From Bacteroidaceae bacterium (GTDB lineage Bacteria; Bacteroidota; Bacteroidia; Bacteroidales; Bacteroidaceae), in the NCBI GenBank assembly GCA_017622815.1, contig JAGAQH010000027.1, forward strand, positions 124,001-188,000: a stretch of DNA of 64,000 bases, given 5' to 3'. A program made the position numbers and the translations under genes. Within the stretch, counting starts at the first letter, position 1, and every line of letters begins with the position of its first letter. A model generated the notes under the pieces. The model saw only the letters and a program-made list of their open reading frames with translations, had not been told where the DNA came from and searched no databases. This document shows, one piece after another, positions 1 through 8,269 of this stretch.

Positions 1-2881
1 TGATGCTTCTCAGGTCTATCACAATATCGAACGGAACGGCAGTCTGTCCCCATGCGGTGTGCCAGATGCTTGTCTCGTCGAAGTCGAACATCTTGTCAAT
101 GCCCTGTCCGCCCTGGTTTGCGCAAGTGGTTTCGGCACTGATTCCACGTATGGCAAAGCGCAGAGGATCGGCTGCCGTGGTAGCCTTCAGAGAGGTCCAG
201 TCGCTAACACCGTCCTTGTTCACGCAACGTACCTTCACTTCGTAGGAGGTAGAAGCGGCAAGTCCGTCGATGGTGTACTCCGTGGCGGCAATGGTGCTAT
301 ATATCTGTCCCTCGAACTCCAGTTCGTAGTAGTCGGCATTCTCCACTTCCTCCCATACCGGTGTCAGGGTGTAGGCATCGCTGCCCTCCATCTGTGCCTT
401 CGGAGCCTGCAGGGCACCGGTATTGGCCAGAAGTTTGTCGGTGTTGTCCACAACAACCTTGGAAGCGGTCACGACAACCTCGTTGGCAACGACATCAGTT
501 TCTGCCACATTCACCATCAGGGCAGAAACCTTCATGTACTTGTCCTCGGCATTCTGGCCATAGTAGTAACTGTTGGGGGTTGCCTTCCACGCCGCATAGT
601 CAGAAACCTCGACGAGTTTAACCTTCTTGCCGCCAACCTTGGCTGCCACCTTGCCGGGCTTCTGGCTGCAGAACACGGTCAGGTGGGTGAACTTCTGCTT
701 TTCAAAGCCCTTGAAACTGCCCTTGGTAGGCTCTACAGTAACGGTAAGGTTGCCTTTCCCGTCCAAATTGCTGTTCACCTTCGTTGTAGTGCTCTCGCCC
801 TGGAGATATGCCTGGGTCTTGGCGTCATCGTCATAATCTGTGAATGAGGTGCTGCCCAAGGGGTATATTTCGTAAGCACGCATCTTGGGGTCTATCTCCA
901 CTGGAGTGTTTGTTGTCTTATGCACGGGGATGATAGCACCACGCTTTATGAGCACAGGCAGTTTCCACAGGGGAGCAGGGAAGTTGTTGATGATGCGTCC
1001 GCCCTGGTACACATCGCCGGTGAAGTAGTCCACCCACTCGCCCTTGGGCAGGTAGATACCGTCGCGAACATCGTTGCCCTCCTTGTCAATACGTGTCTCC
1101 TTATATATAGGCGCCACCAGGATGCTGGGGCCGAACATGTACTGATACTCGGTGCGCTTGCCCAGAGTGTAGGGATTCTCCTCCTCCAGGAACATGGCAC
1201 GGATCATGGGTTTTCCGTCCACGGCCTCACGTGCTATGGTGTACTGGTAAGGAAGTATCTTTGACTTCAGTTTGAGGTAGTACCTGTTCAGGTCGGCAGC
1301 CTTGGGGCCGAGAGCCTGGGGATACTTGGGGCTTGAACCCCATCCGTCCATATTCAACTGCATGGGGCCGTAGGTCTTCCACTGGAAGTCACGCACGTTG
1401 ACCAGAAGGTTCTGTCCGCCGAAGATACCATCGGTATCGCTGGTGATGTTGGGCTGACCTGCCAGACCTGCACCGATGTAAGTGGGGATGTGGAAACGGA
1501 TATACTCCCATTCGCCACCCGTCTGGTCGCCCGACCATATACCGGCATAGCGCTGGGTACCTGCCCAACCGTCCAGAGAGATGATGAAGGGGCGTGCATC
1601 GTTGCCATAATAAGGCATAATCTGCGCCACATCGGCCACACCGTTCAGACCGAAGGAATAGCCTGCGCCAACCCATGCCACATCGGTCTTGAGGACACGC
1701 ACGCCGGCCACGCCAACCTCCTTCACTATGTCGCGCTGGAGCAGGGGTTCGATACCTTCCTTGGGATGCAGGTCGCTCTGTGTCCAGAGACCTATTTCCA
1801 CACCACGGCTACGGGCATAGTCGCCGAACTCCTTCAAGTTCTGAATGTTGCCGTCCAAAGAACCTGTCTGGCCATAGCCTGCGCCATAACCGTCGTTGGG
1901 AAGGAACCAACCCAGTGGGAAGTCATTGTCCAGATAACGGTCGAGGGCGGCGCGGGCAGAGAACTGGTAGTTGTTCTTCTCACCGTTCAGCGTTTCCTGC
2001 ACACCGCCATTGTCCTTCTGGCTCTCCTTATAGAACTTGCCGTCCTCGTAGGGCATCTGTATCCTCTTCTCGTTTTTCGGTTCTTCTGTCCAGAAGTCGC
2101 GGTTGTAGGCATTCAGGTGTCCCTGATAGAAACCGAACTTTGGCAGGAGAACGGGGTTGCCGGTCAACTGGTAGAAGTCGTTAAGCAGGGCAACGGCACC
2201 CTCATTCACCATCACGAAGATGTCCAGATAGTCCGTTTCGTGATACAGCACGGTATTGCCTGCCTCGGCAGCGCCGAAGTCATAGCCACCGGGCTTGAAG
2301 GTGTGCCACATCACTCCGTAACCGGCGGTACTCCAGTAATAAGGCGTGGGGCTGCACACACCGCCGTCCACCCAGTTGTTGGTGTTCACGATGGCGATGA
2401 ACTTGTCCTTGTGCGAGAAACGGCCGTTCTGCACACCGCCTCCGTAGAAGTAGTCGTCAGCGTCCTGGGCAAACTTCACCGTCGTGCGCTTCTTGCCGAA
2501 ATCGGTAGGGACAGTCTGGTCAACGATGACCTTACCGTCCTTCAGTGCCTGAATCTGACCGGTAGCAGTGTTTACCTTTACGGCTATGGCCTCCGTGGTA
2601 AGAGTGGCTGTCTCACTGTCCAGCACCACCTCGCCTACCTTGCGGCGCGGGTTGTCCACCAGAATCTGTGCCTCGGGAGTGGCCTGAGGGTCACGAATTA
2701 TACCACCATTGGGATCTTGGAACACACGGAAGATATGTGGGGCATAGAAATCCACATACATACGTCTGCCACCGTCAAGAGTCACCTCGGCAGTAGTCTT
2801 GTTGAGCATACGAATTCCGTCTGCCCAAGAAATACCGGCCACACCTACAAGCGCTGCAGCCAACAGGATCAGTTTACGCAT
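1..2881 (-). CDS. GH31 family glycoside hydrolase with FN3 and F5/8C-like modules (3' end outside window)
   Basis: Secreted retaining alpha-glycosidase of family GH31; about 960 residues are visible and the C-terminus lies beyond position 1. The start is ATG at 2881 (MRKLILLAAALVGVAG), which gives a clear signal peptide. The catalytic barrel holds the family nucleophile motif VLKTDVAW near residue 400 and the acid/base region GWAGTQRYAGIWSGDQ near residue 450. An all-beta region follows. Residues about 822-900 look like a fibronectin type III domain (STSYEVKVRCVNKDG), and the last visible residues (DKMFDFDETSIWHTAWG) look like the start of an F5/8-type C carbohydrate-binding domain. GH31 covers alpha-glucosidases, alpha-xylosidases and alpha-N-acetylgalactosaminidases; the substrate cannot be read here, although the accessory domains and the GH20 and GH29 genes in the window would suit host glycans. 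The gene has its own promoter. A T9SS tail could exist downstream but is not visible. Confidence 0.9.
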   Translation of the reverse strand, partial: MRKLILLAAALVGVAGISWADGIRMLNKTTAEVTLDGGRRMYVDFYAPHIFRVFQDPNGGIIRDPQATPEAQILVDNPRRKVGEVVLDSETATLTTEAIAVKVNTATGQIQALKDGKVIVDQTVPTDFGKKRTTVKFAQDADDYFYGGGVQNGRFSHKDKFIAIVNTNNWVDGGVCSPTPYYWSTAGYGVMWHTFKPGGYDFGAAEAGNTVLYHETDYLDIFVMVNEGAVALLNDFYQLTGNPVLLPKFGFYQGHLNAYNRDFWTEEPKNEKRIQMPYEDGKFYKESQKDNGGVQETLNGEKNNYQFSARAALDRYLDNDFPLGWFLPNDGYGAGYGQTGSLDGNIQNLKEFGDYARSRGVEIGLWTQSDLHPKEGIEPLLQRDIVKEVGVAGVRVLKTDVAWVGAGYSFGLNGVADVAQIMPYYGNDARPFIISLDGWAGTQRYAGIWSGDQTGGEWEYIRFHIPTYIGAGLAGQPNITSDTDGIFGGQNLLVNVRDFQWKTYGPMQLNMDGWGSSPKYPQALGPKAADLNRYYLKLKSKILPYQYTIAREAVDGKPMIRAMFLEEENPYTLGKRTEYQYMFGPSILVAPIYKETRIDKEGNDVRDGIYLPKGEWVDYFTGDVYQGGRIINNFPAPLWKLPVLIKRGAIIPVHKTTNTPVEIDPKMRAYEIYPLGSTSFTDYDDDAKTQAYLQGESTTTKVNSNLDGKGNLTVTVEPTKGSFKGFEKQKFTHLTVFCSQKPGKVAAKVGGKKVKLVEVSDYAAWKATPNSYYYGQNAEDKYMKVSALMVNVAETDVVANEVVVTASKVVVDNTDKLLANTGALQAPKAQMEGSDAYTLTPVWEEVENADYYELEFEGQIYSTIAATEYTIDGLAASTSYEVKVRCVNKDGVSDWTSLKATTAADPLRFAIRGISAETTCANQGGQGIDKMFDFDETSIWHTAWGQTAVPFDIVIDLRSI

Positions 2882-2932
2882 AAGCATTTATGTTATCTGT
2901 TTTGTTAAGTTAAGTTATCTTATCTACGCATG

Positions 2933-2963
2933 CAAAGATAATAAAATTGTTTAAGCGACACAA
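2933..2963 (-). promoter_or_regulatory. Bacteroidetes-type promoter for the GH31 gene
   Basis: On the minus strand TATCTTTG (2933-2940) matches the -7 consensus TAnnTTTG, and a TTG lies 20 bases upstream (2961-2963), the usual -33 spacing. The untranslated leader would be about 45 bases and is T-rich with TTAAGT repeats. Confidence 0.65.
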
Positions 2964-3015
2964 TTACTGGAGTAACAAAATACCGCATGCCGCCCTTTAT
3001 CTAAGGAAATATTCG

Positions 3016-3023
3016 TACCTTTG
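3016..3023 (+). promoter_or_regulatory. -7 promoter element (TACCTTTG) for the 3062 gene
   Basis: TACCTTTG matches TAnnTTTG and lies 39 bases before the ATG at 3062. No clear -33 TTTG is seen. It probably serves the 3062 gene and trmB together. Confidence 0.55.
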
Positions 3024-3061
3024 CACGCGAATAGTCATACTATGTTTAAGAAATACACGAC

Positions 3062-3937
3062 ATGAACAAGAAAACAGCAATCATTGCCGCCTCCGTGGCA
3101 GGTATAATCCTTGTGGGCCTGCTCATATACATGAACACAAAGATGAGAGTCCGCCAGGAGGAAAACGAGCAGATGATAGAGGTCTTGAAGATGGACAAGG
3201 CCGAGATGGAGAACGAGTACGAGCAGTTTGCCATGCAGTACAACGAGATGATGGCACAAATCAACAACGACTCGTTAATCAACCAACTGGCCATCGAGCA
3301 GGAGCGCGTGCAGAAACTCCTGGAAGAACTGCGCCAGACAAAGGCAGAAAACACACGAGAGATAATCCGTCTGAAGAAGGAACTGGCCACCCTGCGTGCC
3401 ATACTGAAAGACTATGTCATGCAGATTGACTCGCTGAACCGCGAGAACCAGGCCCTGAAGGTAGACAATGACAAACTGCGCAACCAGAACCAACTGGCCA
3501 AAGAGCACATCACCACACTGTCCACACAGAATGAGGAACTGGTGGACAAGGTGGCCATAGCCAGCCAACTCAATGCCACAGGCATCTCTGCCATGGCGCA
3601 CAACAAGCGTGGCAAGGACACGGACAAGATAAAGAAGGCCAAGAAGTTTGTAGTCTCCTTCACTCTGGCACGCAACGTCACCACAGAGACCGGCATGCGC
3701 AGCATCTACGTTCGCATTGCCACTCCCACCGGTTCCATACTGACCAACGGAGGTACCTTCCAATACGAGAACCGTGACCTCCAGTACAGCATACTGAAGG
3801 AGGTGGAGTACAATGGCGAGGAACTCCCCGTAACGGTATACTGGGACATAGCAGAAAGCCTCACGGCCGGCCAATACCGTGTAGACATCTTTGCCGACGG
3901 GCAGAACATAGGCACCACAACATTTGAAATGGAATAA
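3062..3937 (+). CDS. Single-pass membrane protein with long coiled coil, function unknown
   Basis: 291 residues, not recognised as a named family. An N-terminal transmembrane segment (about residues 5-24, [18 protein letters not shown]) is followed by a continuous charged heptad-like coiled coil from about 27 to 165. A basic stretch ([15 protein letters not shown]) and a C-terminal globular beta-rich domain (about 195-290) follow. The topology suggests a short cytoplasmic tail with the coiled coil and globular domain in the periplasm, though the reverse cannot be excluded. It is separated from trmB by only 5 bases that contain the trmB ribosome binding site, so the two are co-transcribed. I do not assign a function; a cell-envelope spacer or scaffold role is only a guess from shape. 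Confidence 0.8.
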   Translation: MNKKTAIIAASVAGIILVGLLIYMNTKMRVRQEENEQMIEVLKMDKAEMENEYEQFAMQYNEMMAQINNDSLINQLAIEQERVQKLLEELRQTKAENTREIIRLKKELATLRAILKDYVMQIDSLNRENQALKVDNDKLRNQNQLAKEHITTLSTQNEELVDKVAIASQLNATGISAMAHNKRGKDTDKIKKAKKFVVSFTLARNVTTETGMRSIYVRIATPTGSILTNGGTFQYENRDLQYSILKEVEYNGEELPVTVYWDIAESLTAGQYRVDIFADGQNIGTTTFEME

Positions 3938-3942
3938 GGAAG

Positions 3943-4698
3943 ATGGGAAAGGGTAAACTTGCCAAATTCGCCGACATGGCGGCCAATCCGCTGGTAGTGG
4001 AACGCCCCTATCGCCCTGGAGACGAACCCGTGCGCATGGATTGGCACAAGGAGTTCTTCCACAACGACAACCCCATCATTCTGGAACTCGGATGCGGACG
4101 CGGCGAGTACACCGTGGGAATGGGACGCCTGTATCCGAACAACAACTACATAGGCGTGGACATCAAGGGAGCACGCATGTGGACAGGGGCACAGGAGGCC
4201 ATGCACGAGGGGATGAAGAACGTGGGATTCCTGCGCACCAACATAGAGTTCATTGACAAGTTCTTCTCTCCCGGGGAAGTATCCGAGATATGGCTCACCT
4301 TCTCCGACCCCCAGATGAAGAAGGCAACAAAGCGCCTTACCTCCACCTACTTCCTGCAACGCTACCGCCATATCCTCAAGGACGGAGGCATCATACACCT
4401 GAAAACGGACTCCAACTTCCTCTTCACCTACACCGAGGAGATGCTCAAGGCCAACAATCTCGTCCCCATGATATGCACACGCAGCCTCTATGCCGAGACA
4501 AGCGAAGAAACGGCCGAGGCACGCTCCCGACAGACCTACTACGAGGAAATGTGGCGCTCGCGTGGCATAGACATCAAGTATCTGGCCTTCCGCCTTCCAC
4601 AGAATGGAGAACTTGTGGAACCTGACGTGGAGATTCCCTTTGACGAATACCGCAGTTACGGGCGCAACAAGCGTAGCGGAAACGATAGCGGCAAGTAA
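3943..4698 (+). CDS. trmB: tRNA (guanine-N7-)-methyltransferase TrmB
   Basis: Makes m7G46 in the variable loop of tRNA using S-adenosylmethionine, in the cytoplasm. 251 residues, normal for the family. The SAM-binding motif I is at residues 47-60 ([14 protein letters not shown]), followed by an acidic strand end [11 protein letters not shown]. The family segment [10 protein letters not shown] near residues 118-127 replaces the more common FPDPWPKKRH, and the C-terminal T-x-Y-E signature appears as [11 protein letters not shown]. Start ATG 3943 has a GGAAG ribosome binding site right after the stop of the preceding gene, which indicates translational coupling. Only the Q/M variation in the DPQMKK motif is notable. 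Confidence 0.92.
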   Translation: MGKGKLAKFADMAANPLVVERPYRPGDEPVRMDWHKEFFHNDNPIILELGCGRGEYTVGMGRLYPNNNYIGVDIKGARMWTGAQEAMHEGMKNVGFLRTNIEFIDKFFSPGEVSEIWLTFSDPQMKKATKRLTSTYFLQRYRHILKDGGIIHLKTDSNFLFTYTEEMLKANNLVPMICTRSLYAETSEETAEARSRQTYYEEMWRSRGIDIKYLAFRLPQNGELVEPDVEIPFDEYRSYGRNKRSGNDSGK

Positions 4699-4723
4699 TC
4701 CCCGAATCCACGTCTTACCCGTA

Positions 4724-4745
4724 AGGATGCGTCACACCGCATCCT
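4724..4745. terminator. Stem-loop after trmB
   Basis: Perfect 8-bp stem AGGATGCG/CGCATCCT with a 6-base loop, 26 bases after the trmB stop. No T-run follows, so it may be a weak terminator or another short palindromic repeat of the kind found throughout the window. Confidence 0.45.
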
Positions 4746-4772
4746 GAAATCTGACAAATACCCATAAACATG

Positions 4773-4797
4773 CGGACGCGGCATGCCGCGTCCCTAC
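4773..4797. repeat. GGCATGCC-centred palindromic repeat, copy A (CGG...CCCTAC orientation)
   Basis: Contains the perfect palindrome GGACGCGGCATGCCGCGTCC (4774-4793) flanked by C on the left and CTAC on the right. Related copies are at 7961, 44251, 44301, 45796 and 45837; the arms differ between copies but stay paired. The copy covers the in-frame ATG at 4783, which argues against that ATG as the nhaC start. Confidence 0.8.
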
Positions 4798-4815
4798 TTG
4801 TATAATACACGGAAC

Positions 4816-6306
4816 ATGTCCAACAAGCAGCCAAACGACACCACCCCCATAAAGCCATCTGCCTGGCTCAGCGCCATACCCTTCGTCTCTCTCATAGCCC
4901 TCCTCTCGTGCACATTGTATGTCTATGGGAGTGATTCTCTTGGCGGTCCCTCGCAGATTGTACTGCTCACCGCCAGCGGTATATGCATTGCACTGGGCAT
5001 GGGAGTATGCCACGTAAAGTGGAGCACCATCGAAAGAAGCATTTCAGAAAAGTTACAGGAAAGCGCCATTGCCATCTGCATACTCTTGCTCATAGGCATG
5101 CTTTCTGCATCGTGGATGATATCAGGCATTGTACCCACACTCATCTGCTATGGCATTCAGATGATACACCCTGCGGTGTTCCTTCTCTCCTCTTGCCTGA
5201 TATGCGCCTTGGTGTCATTAATGTCGGGCTCGTCGTGGACAACCATAGCCACCATAGGCATAGCACTCATAGGCATAGGACGGGCATTGGGATTTGAAGA
5301 CGGGTGGACGGCCGGTGCCATCATCTCAGGCGCCTATTTCGGCGACAAGATATCTCCGCTCTCCGACACCACCGTACTGGCAAGTTCAAGTAGCGGCACA
5401 CCACTCTTCCAACATATCCGTTACATGCTGCTTACCACCATGCCAAGCATGTTCATCACCTTGGTAATATTTGGAATAGCAGGCATCTGGATAGGAAGCG
5501 GCAACCTGACGGAATCGGTAGACACATACACCGAGGCCTTGAACAACACCTTCCATATCTCGCCATGGCTGCTCGTCGTGCCCATAATAACCGGAGTGCT
5601 CATTTACAGGAAAGTGCCCACCCTCATTGTACTTTTCCTTTCCTCCATCATGGCCATTATCCTGGCAATAGCCTTTCAGGGGAACATACTCATGCAAATC
5701 GGCGGTTCTGCCGACGGTTCATTTTCCTTTGAGGCACTGCTCCGTGGTATCATCACCACTTTTGCCAACTCCACATCGGTAGACACTGGCAATGCGCTCC
5801 TGAACGACCTTGTCTCCACCAGAGGCATGGGCGGAATGATGGACACCATTTGGCTGATTCTCTCTGCCATGGTGTTTGGAGGCGCCATGACATCGTGCGG
5901 CATGCTGAAGAGTTTCCTGGAGGCCGTATTCCGTCGTTTCATGAAAACACGCCTGGGCCTTGTCTGCTCCACCGTGTTCAATGGCATAGCCATGAATCTG
6001 ATGACCGGCGACCAATACATCTCCATCATTCTTTCAAGCAACATGTTCAAGGACGAGTATACCCGCCAGGGGTATGAATCACGACTGCTCTCACGCTCCA
6101 CCGAGGACAGTGCCACCGTAGTGTCCGTCCTCATCCCCTGGAACACCTGTGGCATGACACAGGCCACCGTGCTGGGTGTGGCCACACTCACCTACCTGCC
6201 CTACACCTTCTTCTGTCTGCTCTCCCCACTGATGTCCATCATCCATGCCGCCTTCGGCTGGAAGATAAAGAGGCACGAAGAGTGGATAAACCAAAATCGT
6301 TCTTGA
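4816..6306 (+). CDS. nhaC: Na+/H+ antiporter, NhaC family
   Basis: Inner-membrane protein, about 496 residues, expected to exchange sodium for protons (NhaC/IT superfamily; some relatives exchange malate/lactate or amines). It has about 11-12 hydrophobic segments. Conserved NhaC-like features include the GAYFGDKISPLSDTTVLAS motif and STEDSATVVSVLIPWNTCG in the second half, both close to the pore-forming re-entrant region. I choose ATG 4816 (MSNKQPNDTTPIKPSAW) rather than the in-frame ATG at 4783, because the latter lies inside a dispersed palindromic repeat and would add 11 non-family residues. It follows trmB by about 115 bases with a stem-loop between, so it is probably a separate unit. No clear promoter was found. 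Confidence 0.88.
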   Translation: MSNKQPNDTTPIKPSAWLSAIPFVSLIALLSCTLYVYGSDSLGGPSQIVLLTASGICIALGMGVCHVKWSTIERSISEKLQESAIAICILLLIGMLSASWMISGIVPTLICYGIQMIHPAVFLLSSCLICALVSLMSGSSWTTIATIGIALIGIGRALGFEDGWTAGAIISGAYFGDKISPLSDTTVLASSSSGTPLFQHIRYMLLTTMPSMFITLVIFGIAGIWIGSGNLTESVDTYTEALNNTFHISPWLLVVPIITGVLIYRKVPTLIVLFLSSIMAIILAIAFQGNILMQIGGSADGSFSFEALLRGIITTFANSTSVDTGNALLNDLVSTRGMGGMMDTIWLILSAMVFGGAMTSCGMLKSFLEAVFRRFMKTRLGLVCSTVFNGIAMNLMTGDQYISIILSSNMFKDEYTRQGYESRLLSRSTEDSATVVSVLIPWNTCGMTQATVLGVATLTYLPYTFFCLLSPLMSIIHAAFGWKIKRHEEWINQNRS

Positions 6307-6534
6307 GCGTTATGATGCCAATGACCGGTTTGGAATAAAAACGACACCATCCGGCAAGGCTTTGCAAGTACCATTTCCCGTCCTGGCACAGTACCCTAAT
6401 GCCGTCCCGGAGAACACGAACGAGTCACCGAGGAGGATAAAATGACATCCTCTGGAGAAACGTGAAACGCACTCCTGTGAAAATAAATGGAGTCGCAGGC
6501 TCCTCAATAAAATTTATGCTCAGTCGAATACAAG

Positions 6535-6573
6535 ACAAGCGCCGGCCTAACACAATGTTAGGCCGGCGCTTGT
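6535..6573. terminator. Strong hairpin downstream of mrp (bidirectional terminator candidate)
   Basis: An 18-bp perfect inverted repeat (arms 6535-6552 and 6556-6573, core GCGCCGGCCTAACA) with a 3-base CAA loop, ending 4 bases from the mrp stop codon. It lies between the convergent nhaC and mrp genes. The plus strand continues TGTTTTAC, a short T-run. Confidence 0.75.
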
Positions 6574-6577
6574 TGTT

Positions 6578-7678
6578 TTACTTCTTCAACTCCACTATCT
6601 TTGTCTTCTCGCGCTCGATGTTGCGGCGGTCGGTTTCAGTGACCACACGGGCGGCGAGTTGGAGGAAGGCCTGACCGGTGATGCTGGCGGGGTCCAGGGC
6701 AACGGGGGTACCGCCATCGCCGTTCTCGCAGATGCTCTGCACCACGGGAATCTGTCCAAGCAGGGGGACGTTCATTTCCTCTGCCAGGGATTTCACGCCC
6801 TCACGGCCGAAGAGGTAGTATTTCTCCTCGGGGTGCTCTTCAGGAGTGAACCATGCCATGTTCTCCACAAGACCGAGAATGGGAACATTCACCTTGTCGT
6901 TGGTGTACATGTTGATACCCTTGCGTGCATCGGCCAAGGCCACCTGCTGGGGTGTGCTTACTATAACCGCACCTGTGATAGGCAGAGTCTGAACGAGGGT
7001 CAGATGAATATCGGATGTGCCGGGAGGTGTGTCCAATACGAAATAGTCGAGGTCGCCCCATGCAGCATCGCCTATGAGTTGCTTCAGGGCATTGGAGGCC
7101 ATACCGCCACGCCACAGGGTGGGAGTGTCGGGATCTACGAAGAAACCTATGCTGAGCACCTTGATGCCATATTTCTCAACGGGCATGATAAGGTCGCGCC
7201 CACCGATGTTCTCGCTATATGGACGTGCATCCTCCATGCCGAACATCTTGGGGGCACTGGGGCCGAAGATGTCGCAATCGAGCAAACCCACACGATGCCC
7301 CATGCGTGCCAGGGCCACGGCCAGATTGGTGGCCACGGTGCTCTTGCCCACACCACCCTTGCCACTGCTTACGGCAATGATGTTCTTCACTCCGGGGAGC
7401 AGATCGGGCAGGTCGGGACGGGGAGCCTGCAGGGTCTTTGTCTTTATCTCTACCTCCACATCCTTGCTCACATAGGCATGAATGGCCGCCTCTGCCGCCT
7501 TGACAAGTGACTTTAGGAAGGGATTGGTAGGTTTGTCGAAGATGAGGGAGAAACTGACATGCATGCCTGCTATGCGCAGGTCATCCTCCACCATCTCCAT
7601 TTCCACAATGTTCTTGCCCGTACCGGGGTATCGCACCGTAGCAAGGGCATCCATGATGAGTTTGGGATACAGTTCCAT
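6578..7678 (-). CDS. mrp: Mrp/NBP35-type iron-sulfur cluster carrier ATPase
   Basis: P-loop ATPase that is thought to carry or insert Fe-S clusters in the cytoplasm (ApbC/Mrp family). 366 residues. The N-terminus (about 1-90) is a MIP18/DUF59-type domain. The deviant Walker A SGKGGVGKST spans 105-114, with LDCDIFGPSAPKMFG after it and DYFVLDTPPGTSD as the Walker B/switch region. The family's C-terminal CxxC cluster-binding pair is not present: after VENMAWF comes TPEEHPEEKYYLFG with no cysteines. Variants without the pair are known in this superfamily, so cluster carriage may rely on other ligands. Encoded alone, convergent with nhaC; a C-rich hairpin repeat lies just upstream of the start. 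Confidence 0.9.
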   Translation of the reverse strand: MELYPKLIMDALATVRYPGTGKNIVEMEMVEDDLRIAGMHVSFSLIFDKPTNPFLKSLVKAAEAAIHAYVSKDVEVEIKTKTLQAPRPDLPDLLPGVKNIIAVSSGKGGVGKSTVATNLAVALARMGHRVGLLDCDIFGPSAPKMFGMEDARPYSENIGGRDLIMPVEKYGIKVLSIGFFVDPDTPTLWRGGMASNALKQLIGDAAWGDLDYFVLDTPPGTSDIHLTLVQTLPITGAVIVSTPQQVALADARKGINMYTNDKVNVPILGLVENMAWFTPEEHPEEKYYLFGREGVKSLAEEMNVPLLGQIPVVQSICENGDGGTPVALDPASITGQAFLQLAARVVTETDRRNIEREKTKIVELKK

Positions 7679-7693
7679 ATTACATTATGTTAA

Positions 7694-7743
7694 GACCCAC
7701 CCCTAGCCCTCCCTGCAAGGGAGGGGAGTAGAATGGGGAGGGG
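7694..7743. repeat. C-rich/G-rich hairpin repeat, copy a
   Basis: GACCCACCCC, then a hairpin CCCTCCC-TGCAA-GGGAGGGG, then AGTAGAATGGGGAGGGG. Same family as copies at 17818, 23738, 37943/38020, 44168, 45714 and probably 60708. It sits 15 bases upstream of the mrp start codon, so it lies in or near the mrp leader. Confidence 0.75.
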
Positions 7744-8269
7744 AAAGTTTATGCGAAGGTACAAATAAGTGAGAGAAAAACAAAATAAATCCAAATTTAT
7801 TTTTACTTCCGAACCGACGCGCGAAACAAGAGCAGAGAATGCTTGTATTCTATGCCTTGCGAGAAGGCGGAAGACCGAAGGTCAACGTGAGTACCTAAGA
7901 CTACAGTCAAAAGTACGGTTAAGTGAGCGAAATCCCCAAAAACGCTCAAACGAGAGCATGGTAGGGACACGGCATGCTGTGTCCGAAACAATAGCCAAGC
8001 GGACTCATTTTGGGGAGGAGAGAAAAGTACAAAACAATACCGTCGCATGGATGGAACCACACGACGGTATATTATAATATAGGTATTTTTAGCAATTCGC
8101 TTACTCGCAGATTTCTGTTCTGCTATTTCACAACCTTAACTTCGTTCAAGTTGTTTACTGTTGACATTTGTCTTCCTCCTTGTCGCTCAACATAACCAAA
8201 CAAGTTTGATTCTGTATTCGCTCCTACGTCGGTTCGGCATAATCAAAGTAAACTTTGCTTCTGCTCTCG
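7744..8269. other. Gene-free repeat module between mrp and the GH36-like gene
   Basis: About 530 bases without a credible gene. In order on the plus strand after the C-rich hairpin at 7694 come the GGCATGCC palindrome (7961-7985), a TTACTCGCAG word (8101-8110) and a small CAAAGT-AA-ACTTTG palindrome near 8245. The same order (C-rich hairpin, palindrome, TTACTCGCAG) recurs at 44168-44374 and 45714-45951. Near 8126 the minus strand reads GTTAAGGTTGTGAAATAG, resembling the last codons of the T9SS tail (VKVVK, stop) that really end the next gene, so it may be a decayed copy of that 3' end. Confidence 0.6.
7961..7985. repeat. GGCATGCC-centred palindromic repeat, copy B (GTAGGG...CCG orientation)
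   Basis: GGACACGGCATGCTGTGTCC (7965-7984) with GTAG on the left and G on the right; one arm position would be a G-U pair in RNA. The adjoining CGAGAGCATG on the left is also found, inverted, beside the copy at 45837. Confidence 0.8.

Noticed and set aside
1490-2908. 472-residue open frame on the plus strand at the window start
   Set aside because: Antisense to the GH31 gene, which is open to the window edge on the minus strand and shows catalytic motifs.
4783-4815. Upstream ATG for the NhaC gene
   Set aside because: It lies inside a dispersed palindromic repeat and adds residues foreign to the family; ATG 4816 gives a normal N-terminus.
7769-8195. Small open frames between mrp and the GH36-like gene
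   Set aside because: They overlap each other and the palindromic repeats, lack ribosome binding sites and show no domain-like pattern.
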